44,622 nucleotides of DNA from Roseburia sp. (lineage in GTDB: Bacteria > Bacillota > Clostridia > Lachnospirales > Lachnospiraceae): the NCBI GenBank assembly GCA_023664265.1, contig JAMPFV010000017.1:1-44622 (forward strand), written 5' to 3'. The notes under the pieces are model-generated. The model ran no database searches, was not told the DNA's origin, and worked only from the letters and a program-made list of their open reading frames with translations. The position numbers were made by a program, and so were the translations under genes. Of this stretch, positions 17,231 through 24,391 are shown piece by piece (the first letter of the stretch is position 1; the number at the start of each line of letters is the position of its first letter).

Positions 17231-17259
17231 TTGAAGCAGGCAGCTAAGTTTGGTATACT
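17231..17259 (+). promoter_or_regulatory. Promoter of the GyrI-like gene
   Basis: TTGAAG (17231-17236) and TATACT (17254-17259) with a 17-base spacer, reading toward the GyrI-like gene with a leader of about 200 bases. Confidence 0.55.
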
Positions 17260-17265
17260 GAAGAA

Positions 17266-17456
17266 GCGTTGGTTAAATCACCGCTTCCTTAAAATATAAT
17301 TTTGATTCCCGCGAGCAATGAGCCAAGCGCCATGCTTGCATGAGCATAAAACCAATGAAATTGGTTTGGCGAATGCCGCGAGGGTCACATACCCCGCTGC
17401 TTTGCAGCGTTGCAAGCTTGATGCCCCGTTTCTTGCAGCGGGGTTGTTGATTGGAG
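17266..17456 (+). other. Structured leader or palindromic element upstream of the GyrI-like gene
   Basis: Several inverted repeats follow one another: GAAGCG/CGCTTC near 17262-17288, CCAAT/ATTGG near 17350-17362, and CCCCGCTGC paired with GCAGCGGGG about 35 bases later, the last ending just before the ribosome site. It codes for nothing apparent. It looks like a dispersed palindromic element or a regulatory leader; I recall similar stretches upstream of other Lachnospiraceae genes but cannot verify this. Confidence 0.35.
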
Positions 17457-17466
17457 AGATGTCCTT

Positions 17467-18105
17467 ATGGCTTTTGATTTTAAGAAAGAATACAAAGAAT
17501 TTTATATGCCTAAGAATAAACCCGGTATCATAGAAATACCCGAAATGAATTATATCGCAGTCAGAGGAACCGGCAATCCGAATGAAGAAAACGGAGCGTA
17601 TCAAAATACAATCGGCTTATTATATGGTGTAGCATATACAATCAAGATGAGCTATAAAGGAACGCATAAAATAGCCGGATTTTTTGAGTATGTTGTTCCG
17701 CCATTGGAGGGATTTTGGTGGCAGGATGGCATAAAAGGCGCTATTGATTATAATAATAAAGCCACTCTGCACTTTATATCCATCATCAGACTGCCGGATT
17801 TTGTGGCAAAAGAAGACTTTGATTGGGCGATTGAGGAAGCCACGAAAAAGAAAAAGCAAGATTTTACAAAAGTCGAATTTCTGACGTATCGTGAGGGCCT
17901 TTGTGTTCAGTGTATGCACATTGGCAGTTATGACAGCGAGCCTGCAACCGTTCATTTGATGCATCAATTTGCAAGCGAAACCGGGTATGAGCCGGATATC
18001 ACCGACACAAGGCACCACCACGAAATATATTTAAGCGACCCAAGAAAATGCAGTCCGGATAAATTAAAAACCGTTATAAGGCATCCGATTAAGGAGATAC
18101 CGTAA
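17467..18105 (+). CDS. GyrI-like small-molecule-binding domain protein
   Basis: A 212-residue cytoplasmic protein with the GyrI-like/SOUL-type effector-binding fold: the opening PGIIEIPEMNYIAVRGTGNPN strand pattern, the conserved GFFEYVVPPLEGFWW segment, and the C-terminal HHEIYLSDPRK motif with the SDP turn. Proteins of this shape bind or break down hydrophobic compounds; some are stand-alone drug-binding or hydrolase proteins. GGAGAG sits eight bases before the ATG. Base composition is AT-richer than its neighbours and it interrupts the spacing between the VWA and sigma genes, which hints at acquisition by transfer. Confidence 0.8.
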   Translation: MAFDFKKEYKEFYMPKNKPGIIEIPEMNYIAVRGTGNPNEENGAYQNTIGLLYGVAYTIKMSYKGTHKIAGFFEYVVPPLEGFWWQDGIKGAIDYNNKATLHFISIIRLPDFVAKEDFDWAIEEATKKKKQDFTKVEFLTYREGLCVQCMHIGSYDSEPATVHLMHQFASETGYEPDITDTRHHHEIYLSDPRKCSPDKLKTVIRHPIKEIP

Positions 18106-18154
18106 TGCGAATATCCCGATTGCAAATATCCCATAAATCCTTTTTGTAAATTCA

Positions 18155-18183
18155 TTGACATATTTCCGCACCATGCGTATAAT
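18155..18183 (+). promoter_or_regulatory. Perfect consensus sigma-A promoter
   Basis: TTGACA (18155-18160), a 17-base spacer and TATAAT (18178-18183) match the consensus exactly at both boxes. It drives the noncoding transcript that follows and should be among the strongest promoters in the window. Confidence 0.9.
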
Positions 18184-18189
18184 AATATT

Positions 18190-18383
18190 ACAAGACAGGC
18201 AACAGCGTGTGTCTGTTTAAGCGTTGAAGCATAGCAGCGTACCGGAAAGCCTTGCTGTGCAGAGCTTTCGAGAGGGGTTGTGCAGTGAAACCTCAAACCG
18301 GAGTAGACCAATGATCCTGACGGGTTATTGCCGAAAGAAAATGCTCGCCACCGCCCTGCACATACAGGGCGGTGGTTTTTTTT
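18190..18383 (+). ncRNA. Structured noncoding RNA or riboswitch leader, class not recognised
   Basis: About 190 bases without a credible reading frame between a perfect promoter and a strong terminator. Visible helices: CATAGCA (18230-18236) with TGCTGTG (18253-18259); GAGG (18272-18275) with CCTC (18291-18294); CAATGA (18309-18314) with TTATTG (18325-18330); and CTTTCG (18265-18270) with CGAAAG (18332-18337) closing the last two, extended by GAGC/GCTC. CCGG in the first hairpin loop (18242-18245) can pair with CCGG at 18298-18301, a possible pseudoknot. It does not fit 6S, SRP, tmRNA, RNase P or the riboswitch consensus sequences I remember. It could be an independent small RNA or a terminating riboswitch for the truncated gene at 18408. 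Confidence 0.65.
18348..18383 (+). terminator. Strong intrinsic terminator of the noncoding RNA
   Basis: CCACCGCCCTG (18348-18358) and CAGGGCGGTGG (18365-18375) form an 11-base perfect stem with a 6-base loop, followed by eight T residues. Confidence 0.95.
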
Positions 18384-18407
18384 ATCATCGCAGAAAGGAA
18401 ACCGTAA

Positions 18408-18482
18408 ATGGATCTGCTACTGGAATGTGCCACGGCTTATCAAAAGCTTCTGGATGCATCCTACAGAATTATTTTATTTTCT
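18408..18482 (+). pseudogene. 5' remnant of a PBECR4-like gene
   Basis: An ATG with GAAAGGAAACC upstream opens a frame starting MDLLLECATAYQKLLDASYR, which resembles, from memory, the N-terminus of PBECR4 (phage-associated nuclease-like) proteins found in Clostridia. After about 25 residues the similarity stops and the frame runs antisense through the anti-sigma gene, so only the first part of a gene seems to remain. It stands immediately after the noncoding RNA terminator, which may originally have been its leader. Confidence 0.4.
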
Positions 18483-18500
18483 CTTTCGGCAATATGGAGT

Positions 18501-19391
18501 TTAGAAATGCGACCCATACATAATAAAAATTATTTTCCCGTCCTCCTGCGTGACAGCCGTCAGCTCCAACCGGTATTCCGCGTCCTCTTCAAGCCGCTCC
18601 TGCGGCTCCGTGTCCGCGTATATTTCTATCTGCGTGCCGACCAGCGCCGCGTCCGTGGCCTGTTTCACCTCCGCTGTATAAATGATCTGCGACTGCGCCT
18701 CCTCGACACCGCGTATGATAACCGTAGCCGTCACAGCCGCTCTGCTCTGCGACTTCAAATCCGCTGCAGCCGTGTTGGAGACCGCATCCGCGGCCGCAGC
18801 TTCGCTGTTCTCCTTCTCCGCAGTGGACACGGCCCTATCCGATTGAAGGCCGGACAGATCCGCAGCGGCTTCCATGTCGATGGTTTCCGTATCAGTGTTT
18901 TCCGTATCAGCGTTTCCCTTGAGGAACGCTTCCTCCATCTCCGCCTCCTCCCACTTGTCAGCCGTATCCATGGATATATCATCCATGGACGCGGAATCCA
19001 TCGACGCGGAAGTATCGGCAGTCGCGATATTCTGCACCGCCGAGGTATCCGCCCGCGCTTGTGCCGACTCCGACATGCCGCTCCCGTCCGCATTCTTGCT
19101 ATTGCTCAACAGCCACACGGGGAATGCCACCGCCACACAGATGCATGCCGCCGCTGCCACTCCCCACAGCCGATAGTTGATTCCCCGTCGGCTGCTTTTG
19201 CGGCGCTGACTGTTTCGGAATGCCTGACTGCGATTTTTGTCCTGCCTATCCTCCGTTCCCGCAGCAGCCGCCTCCGTGTCCTGTGTCGGCGTGTCCTGCT
19301 CCATATCCAGCCCGCTCTCTATCCACGCCCACAAATCCGGTACGTCAGTATTCATAAGCTGTTTATATTCATTTTCCAGGTTCTTATTCAT
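18501..19391 (-). CDS. Single-pass membrane protein, probable anti-sigma factor
   Basis: A 296-residue protein with a short cytoplasmic N-terminus (MNKNLENEYKQLMNTDVPDLW, of the kind that precedes a membrane segment in Clostridial anti-sigma proteins), one transmembrane helix (about 75-96), a long Ala/Asp/Ser/Met-rich low-complexity outer region (about 100-215) and a compact C-terminal domain (about 215-296). Its ATG overlaps the end of the sigma gene by eight bases with GAGGAGG upstream, so sigma and partner are made together. It should hold the sigma factor at the membrane until an envelope signal releases it; this role is inferred from the pairing. Confidence 0.75.
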   Translation of the reverse strand: MNKNLENEYKQLMNTDVPDLWAWIESGLDMEQDTPTQDTEAAAAGTEDRQDKNRSQAFRNSQRRKSSRRGINYRLWGVAAAACICVAVAFPVWLLSNSKNADGSGMSESAQARADTSAVQNIATADTSASMDSASMDDISMDTADKWEEAEMEEAFLKGNADTENTDTETIDMEAAADLSGLQSDRAVSTAEKENSEAAAADAVSNTAAADLKSQSRAAVTATVIIRGVEEAQSQIIYTAEVKQATDAALVGTQIEIYADTEPQERLEEDAEYRLELTAVTQEDGKIIFIMYGSHF

Positions 19392-19917
19392 AGCCGTACC
19401 TCCTCAATTTCTTCATCGCGCTTTGATACCGCCACGTCACGGTGCCCATAGGCAGCTTCAGAATATCTGCAATCTCCCGAAAGGTAATCTCGCCCATTAT
19501 TTTCAGATGGACGATTTCCCGCTCCTCGGGCTTGAGCTTTTGCAGCGCCTCCCTGAGGCTCATATCCGACAAGACCTGCTCCTCTGTGTTGTCCCTTGCA
19601 GCGGCCTCGGGAACCGTGTCCGTAAAGTCCTCCGTCAACACCTCCCTGCGGTTCTTCCGCAGCAGGTCAATCGCCATATTTCTCGCGATGGCCGCAAGCC
19701 ACGCTCTATGGCCGTTCCCTTCCTTATATGTATCTGCAAGCCGCCACAGCTTGATAAAAAATTCACTTGTGACATCCTCCGCATCCTGCGGATTGCGTAC
19801 CTGATGCAGAATAATCGGATAGATATACCCGATGTACGCCTCATAAATCTCGTGCAGCGCCGTCTTGTCGCCCGACCGCATACGGCGCATGCATTCATTA
19901 AAACGTGCTTCCTCCAC
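19384..19917 (-). CDS. RNA polymerase sigma-70 family (ECF-type) sigma factor
   Basis: A 177-residue two-domain sigma factor: region 2 around residues 20-85 (DAEDVTSEFFIKLW core, then ARNMAIDLLRKNRRE) and region 4 around 115-172 (ALQKLKPEEREIVHLKIMGEITFREIADILKLP helix-turn-helix). The start is GTG at 19917 with AAGGAG six bases upstream. It is the first gene of a sigma/anti-sigma pair. Its target promoters are unknown; the VWA lipoprotein is a natural candidate. Confidence 0.93.
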   Translation of the reverse strand: MEEARFNECMRRMRSGDKTALHEIYEAYIGYIYPIILHQVRNPQDAEDVTSEFFIKLWRLADTYKEGNGHRAWLAAIARNMAIDLLRKNRREVLTEDFTDTVPEAAARDNTEEQVLSDMSLREALQKLKPEEREIVHLKIMGEITFREIADILKLPMGTVTWRYQSAMKKLRRYGYE

Positions 19918-20275
19918 AGGCTCTCCTTTCCGGCAAAACCGCTCTGTTACAGATACGGATTTGCCATCGTATTTTTATTGGTTAATCGGATGATTTTCGC
20001 CGTCGTAATTTCCTATAGAATAAAAATTTAATGACCGGCAGGATTACAAAAGGCACTGCATATTTCTATACAATGCCCGAAATCCTTGAATTCGTCCCCC
20101 TCTAATCCTCATAATGCCCCTACAGGAAACAATTTCCGGAACATCGCCACGAATCCGATACACCAGCCTGTTCACTTCATCCATCCTACGGCTCCAAAAT
20201 CCACTCATATCTCCCCGCAACGGTTCAGGTTTCCCAATTCCATCAAAGATATTTTATATACCATAATTATACATT
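19918..20275. other. 358-base gap without a recognised gene
   Basis: The region between the sigma gene and the toxin gene is AT-richer and has no supported coding sequence on either strand; an 82-codon plus-strand frame (20086-20334) has Asn/Pro/His-rich low-quality content and no ribosome site. Promoter elements for the sigma gene must lie in its first part, but none is close to consensus. Confidence 0.6.
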
Positions 20276-20590
20276 TTAACTCTTCAGCCTTACCTCAATA
20301 TCAGACGCGCTATATAATACTCTCATTACAATAACTCTCTCATTTTCAATCACATAGAAAACTGAATAATTATCTACCGACAACTGCCTTAAACCCATTA
20401 TCCGTTCCTGCTTAGATTCCATAAGCCTTATTTTCTCTGGAAATATGCTTAGTTCCTCGATGGCTTTCGCAATCCGATTATATTGTCCCATTGCATTTTC
20501 CGGTGCCTGGAGCTGTATCGCAATATAGTGATAGATTTCCTCCATATCCGCTAACGCTTTATCTGTAATCTGCACCGTATATTGTTTCAT
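20276..20590 (-). CDS. RelE/ParE-family toxin
   Basis: A 104-residue protein with the RelE/ParE fold pattern: KQYTVQITDKALADMEEIYHYIA at the start, the central PEKIRLMES strand, and the C-terminal NYSVFYVIENERVIVMRVLYS strands. Members are mRNA interferases or gyrase poisons; with few catalytic residues visible I cannot choose between them. It follows its antitoxin by two bases, and lies downstream in the operon as expected. AT-richer than the flanking core genes. Confidence 0.88.
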   Translation of the reverse strand: MKQYTVQITDKALADMEEIYHYIAIQLQAPENAMGQYNRIAKAIEELSIFPEKIRLMESKQERIMGLRQLSVDNYSVFYVIENERVIVMRVLYSASDIEVRLKS

Positions 20591-20592
20591 AC

Positions 20593-20895
20593 TTAATGAC
20601 TCTCCCTAAATTTCGTAAAAGCAGCAACAGCATCCTGCACCCTGTCAGCCTGCATATCATCATAACCCTCCTGCAATTTCCTATGAATCTCCTCTGTTGT
20701 CATTAAATCTGCATTGAGCACGGAAGGGACATTCGGCAATGTTACCGCAAAAGGAATTCCTCCCGTTAATGAAATTTGATTGAGATACATATCTATTGCA
20801 GTAGACATCGGAATGCCTAATCGTGTAAGCACATCTTCAGCCCGTTGCTTTACTGTTGGATTTATTCTTAAATTTAAAGTTGCCGTCTTTTCCAT
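20593..20895 (-). CDS. RelB/DinJ-family antitoxin
   Basis: A 100-residue protein with an N-terminal ribbon-helix-helix DNA-binding domain (about 4-50: TATLNLRINPTVKQRAEDVLTRLG, then SLTGGIPF typical of DinJ proteins) and a C-terminal toxin-wrapping tail (about 60-100). It should neutralise the toxin encoded two bases downstream and, together with it, repress the shared promoter at 20913-20954. Ribosome site AAGGAG. Confidence 0.9.
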   Translation of the reverse strand: MEKTATLNLRINPTVKQRAEDVLTRLGIPMSTAIDMYLNQISLTGGIPFAVTLPNVPSVLNADLMTTEEIHRKLQEGYDDMQADRVQDAVAAFTKFRESH

Positions 20896-20912
20896 ATCAA
20901 ATCATCTCCTTT

Positions 20913-20954
20913 ATTTGCATTGTAACGCATTTGTCGTTACATGTCAATGCAAAT
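20913..20954 (-). promoter_or_regulatory. Promoter with nested palindromic operator of the RelB/RelE-type operon
   Basis: On the minus strand TTGACA (complement of 20942-20947), 17 bases and TACAAT (complement of 20919-20924). The whole promoter lies inside an inverted repeat: outer arms ATTTGCATTG/CAATGCAAAT and inner arms TGTAACG/CGTTACA. Ribbon-helix-helix antitoxins bind such repeats, so autorepression is expected. Confidence 0.85.
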
Positions 20955-20977
20955 ATTAAAATTAATCATTTTTCAAC

Positions 20978-22105
20978 CTACTTCGTCATCAATATCGGAT
21001 TGGCGAACTCCTCACAGTACCGCTCCGCCCACTCCCAGATGACGACATCCGGCTCGTACTCCTCATACATGCTGTTCTGAAACTGTGTCGAATACACCCA
21101 GTACACCTCTTTGTAATAGCCCTTCGACACCGCGGACAGGAAACCGCCAAACGAATCCCCCACGAAGAGCAGCACCTGATCATGCTGCTGCGCCTTGTCC
21201 GCCGACTCCTTCTCAAACACATACACCGTGTCGATATTGTACTTGCCGGTAAGCCCCGCCATCGCCACCAAATCGCCGGAATAATCCGTCGCGTCCGTGC
21301 GGAAGCTCACGGAATCCAGCGCGGCTTTCCTGCCGTAGGCCGCGTCAAACAGCTCCTGCATACTCACAAAGGAGCCCTTCTGGTTGCAGTGCGTGTCCGT
21401 CGAGTAATAGACGGGCGTCTCCTCCTTCGCGGCCAACAGCGCGTCCTTGGGATACACGAAAACCAGATCCGTGTTCGCATTGATATACGCCGCAAGCTGC
21501 TCCCCGCGCGACACCTCATTGACCCGCGCGATCGTGTCCGGCATGTTCTCCTCGTAGATGATCTCCTTGTTCGGCATACACATCATATAAAATTCAATTC
21601 CCTTTTCGTCCAGATATGTCCGCGTCGCGAGCAGATTCGCCGCAATCGCCGCAAGCTCCTCCTCCGTGAAATGATTGATTCCCATATAATCCCATATCGG
21701 GTGTCCGTCCAGCTCCGTCTTATAGAAAAACATATCATTCTTGCCCTGCAGCGTCTGTGTCGATTCGATATAAGTGCCGCCCGTCAGAATCGAGGTCAGT
21801 CCCGTGTTGAACGCGATCAGCTTCGTGCGCCCGAACATCCCCTCTATAAACGTGTTGATCTGCCCCTGCATCCGCACAAACGCCGGATCCTCAGGCTGCG
21901 GCGCAACTTCCCCGTCCGCGGGCGTATCCCTGTCTTTATCCTTATCCTGAAAGGTCCCGTTGTTCTCCAGAATAGCCTTCTCGTCCTCGGTAAGCTGATC
22001 CTCGTCCTGCGTCGGCCCGAAAACATTCCGCGCAATCGTGATTGCGGGAATGCTCATTATAAAAATAAGAAAGACTATCGCTATCCATTTGTCCCTGTTT
22101 TTCAT
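20978..22105 (-). CDS. DHHW/AlgX-AlgJ-like SGNH-fold protein
   Basis: A 375-residue protein with an N-terminal membrane anchor (about 7-26) and an extracellular SGNH-hydrolase-like domain. The DTHCNQKG motif (Asp237, His239, Asn241) and the GDSFGG nucleophile motif (Ser318) match the AlgJ/AlgX group, which handles acetyl groups transferred to exported polysaccharide. It follows the MBOAT gene by 23 bases and closes the glnA-to-DHHW operon, the standard partnership of an acyl exporter in the membrane with an outer acyltransferase. The polymer acylated is not known. Confidence 0.88.
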   Translation of the reverse strand: MKNRDKWIAIVFLIFIMSIPAITIARNVFGPTQDEDQLTEDEKAILENNGTFQDKDKDRDTPADGEVAPQPEDPAFVRMQGQINTFIEGMFGRTKLIAFNTGLTSILTGGTYIESTQTLQGKNDMFFYKTELDGHPIWDYMGINHFTEEELAAIAANLLATRTYLDEKGIEFYMMCMPNKEIIYEENMPDTIARVNEVSRGEQLAAYINANTDLVFVYPKDALLAAKEETPVYYSTDTHCNQKGSFVSMQELFDAAYGRKAALDSVSFRTDATDYSGDLVAMAGLTGKYNIDTVYVFEKESADKAQQHDQVLLFVGDSFGGFLSAVSKGYYKEVYWVYSTQFQNSMYEEYEPDVVIWEWAERYCEEFANPILMTK

Positions 22106-22128
22106 TGATATCCTCCGTTCCGCGCACC

Positions 22129-23538
22129 CTAGAAATTAAAATAGATAAATGGGTTGTACGCGTTGTTGCTGATAAACGAAACGCTCACGACAAGGCACAC
22201 CATCACGCCCAGCGCGTATATCGTCTGCCACACCCTGTTTTCCTTTAATTTCCTGTCGATTGCGGGCACAATCGGCGCGCAGCCGACAATTGCAAATACA
22301 AAGTATATCCAATTCTGCGCGATATATGCCCCCACCGCCTTGTCCATCAGCCCCTTCGCGCCGATGCCGAACATGGCCTTGATGTACAAAAAGGCGTTCC
22401 CCATTCCGGTAGAGCGGAAAATCACCCAGCCGATAATGACGAGCAGCATCGTGTAGAGATGCCCCCACCAATAGCTCTTGCGGTGCAGGCCCGTCAGCCG
22501 CTCAAACGTCAAAATGACAAAATACATCAGCCCCCACGCGATAAACGTCCAGTTCGCGCCGTGCCACATGCCGGTGCACAGCCACACCACAAACAGGTTG
22601 AAAATCAGCCTTGGCGTGGACACCCTGCTGCCGCCGAGCGGAAAATACACATAATCGCGGAACCATGTCTGCATGGACATATGCCATCTTCTCCAGAACT
22701 CCGACACCGACCTTGAAATATACGGATAGTTGAAGTTCTCCTCAAAGTGAAAGCCGAACATCTGCCCCAGCCCGATTGCCATATCCGAATAGCCCGAAAA
22801 GTCAAAGAATATCTGCAGGGTATAGGCGATGGCCCCCAGCCACGCCATCCCCACGGACGCCTGAAACTCCCCGTTGATGATAAGGCCGAACGCGTTGTCC
22901 GCCACGATTGCCATGTTGTTCGCGATCAGCACCTTCTTGCCAAGCCCGACGCAGAAGCGGGTGACGCCCGCCGAAAAGTCCTTGAAGTTCTCCACGCGAT
23001 GCTCAATCTGCTCCGCCACGGTCTCATAGCGGACAATCGGCCCCGCGATCAACTGTGGGAACAGCGACACATACAGCCCCACCTGAAGCGGGTTATACTG
23101 CACCTTCCCGCGCTGTCTGTACACGTCGATCACATAGGACATTGCCTGAAAGGTAAAGAACGAGATCCCGATTGGCAGCGCCACCACCGGCACCGGTATC
23201 TCGGTGTGCAGGAAACGGTTTATCTGCAGCACCGTGAACGCGCTGTACTTAAACCACCCGAGAACCGCGATATTGCCGACGACCATCAGCGCTATCAGCA
23301 GCTTTGCCACGATTTTGTTCCCGCGGAACCTGTCCACCAGAATGCCGAACAGCCAGTTGAACAGAATCGATCCGATCATCAGGAATACATAGGACGGCTC
23401 CCCCCACGCGTAGAAAAACAAGCTTGCCGCCAGCAGAAAGATATTCTTGGCCATCTTTGTCCTTCTGAGGAATATATAGTAAACCGCCAGCACCGACGGC
23501 AAAAACACAAACAAAAAGACCTCACTCGGGAAAAGCAT
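22129..23538 (-). CDS. MBOAT-family membrane O-acyltransferase (AlgI/DltB type)
   Basis: A 469-residue polytopic membrane protein with about ten hydrophobic segments, the FPQLIAGPIVRY motif, SEFWRRWHMSMQTWFRDYVYFPLGG and the invariant MWHG histidine (His326). AlgI-type enzymes move acyl groups across the membrane for modification of exported glycans. The start at 23538 is supported by GGAGG and leaves one base after the dapF stop, so translation is probably coupled. Paired with the DHHW protein just downstream. Confidence 0.93.
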   Translation of the reverse strand: MLFPSEVFLFVFLPSVLAVYYIFLRRTKMAKNIFLLAASLFFYAWGEPSYVFLMIGSILFNWLFGILVDRFRGNKIVAKLLIALMVVGNIAVLGWFKYSAFTVLQINRFLHTEIPVPVVALPIGISFFTFQAMSYVIDVYRQRGKVQYNPLQVGLYVSLFPQLIAGPIVRYETVAEQIEHRVENFKDFSAGVTRFCVGLGKKVLIANNMAIVADNAFGLIINGEFQASVGMAWLGAIAYTLQIFFDFSGYSDMAIGLGQMFGFHFEENFNYPYISRSVSEFWRRWHMSMQTWFRDYVYFPLGGSRVSTPRLIFNLFVVWLCTGMWHGANWTFIAWGLMYFVILTFERLTGLHRKSYWWGHLYTMLLVIIGWVIFRSTGMGNAFLYIKAMFGIGAKGLMDKAVGAYIAQNWIYFVFAIVGCAPIVPAIDRKLKENRVWQTIYALGVMVCLVVSVSFISNNAYNPFIYFNF

Positions 23539-23539
23539 A

Positions 23540-24391
23540 TCAGACCTCCACGCTCCCTTCAAAAACCGTTACCGCAGGGCCTGTCATATAGACCGTATTC
23601 TTCGCCCTGTCCCACTCGCATTCCAGCACGCCGCCGAGCAGCTCCACAGAAATCCTGTCCGCGGTCCGGCCGTTGAGCACGCACGCCACAACCGTCGCAC
23701 AGCACCCCGTCCCGCAGGCCAGCGTCTCCCCCGTCCCGCGCTCCCACACGCGCATCTGCACACGGTTCTCGTCTATCACCCGCACAAACTCCGTGTTCGT
23801 CCGCTCCGGAAACCGCGCATGATTCTCAAAATACGGCCCTGTTTTCTCTATCGCAAAATCCCGCAGATCGGCGACGTCCTCCACGAACACCACCGCGTGC
23901 GGATTTCCCATCGAGACGCAGGTCATCCGATAAGTCTCCCCATTGACGATAATCTCCTCGTCAACCGCCTGCTCCTTCTCCGAGAGGACAGGCACCTGCG
24001 CCGCCGTCAGGATGGGCGCGCCCATGTCCACCCGCACCACCGCGACCTTCCCGTCCTCACCGAGCGTCAGGTCGAGATACTTTACCTGTCCGAAGCTCTC
24101 AATGGCAATGCTTGTCTTATCCGTAAGCTTGTTGTCGTACACATATTTTGCCACGCAGCGGATCCCGTTGCCGCACATCTGCGCGCGGCTTCCGTCCGCG
24201 TTGTACATCTCCATCTCAAACGCCGCCTTTTTGCCCTGATTGATAAAGATCACCCCGTCGCCGCCGATGCCGAAATGCCTGTCGCTGAGCCGCCGCACAA
24301 GCGCAGGCTTCTCCGCGTCGCTTATCGTCTCCGCAAGGCCGTTTATATAGATGTAATCATTCCCACAGCCCTGCATCTTCGTAAATTTCAT
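23540..24391 (-). CDS. dapF: Diaminopimelate epimerase
   Basis: Interconverts LL- and meso-diaminopimelate for lysine and peptidoglycan synthesis in the cytoplasm. The 283 residues show both catalytic cysteines in context: Cys73 in MCGNGIRC and Cys226 in ACGTGCC, plus the MQGCGND start. The stop of manC directly precedes its ATG with no gap and its own stop is one base from the MBOAT start, an unusual position for dapF within a polysaccharide-modification operon. Confidence 0.96.
   Translation of the reverse strand: MKFTKMQGCGNDYIYINGLAETISDAEKPALVRRLSDRHFGIGGDGVIFINQGKKAAFEMEMYNADGSRAQMCGNGIRCVAKYVYDNKLTDKTSIAIESFGQVKYLDLTLGEDGKVAVVRVDMGAPILTAAQVPVLSEKEQAVDEEIIVNGETYRMTCVSMGNPHAVVFVEDVADLRDFAIEKTGPYFENHARFPERTNTEFVRVIDENRVQMRVWERGTGETLACGTGCCATVVACVLNGRTADRISVELLGGVLECEWDRAKNTVYMTGPAVTVFEGSVEV

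Noticed and set aside
18190..18383. Noncoding RNA considered as 6S RNA, SRP RNA or a cyclic-di-GMP riboswitch
   Set aside because: It does not form one long hairpin as 6S does, lacks the SRP GGAAG apical loop motif, and does not match the riboswitch consensus blocks I can recall.
18483..19451. Continuation of the plus-strand frame that begins at 18408
   Set aside because: Beyond about 18482 it is the antisense shadow of the anti-sigma gene; only the first 25 codons look like a real gene start.
20086..20334. 82-codon plus-strand frame between the sigma and toxin genes
   Set aside because: No ribosome site, low-complexity Asn/Pro/His content, and it overlaps the toxin gene on the other strand.
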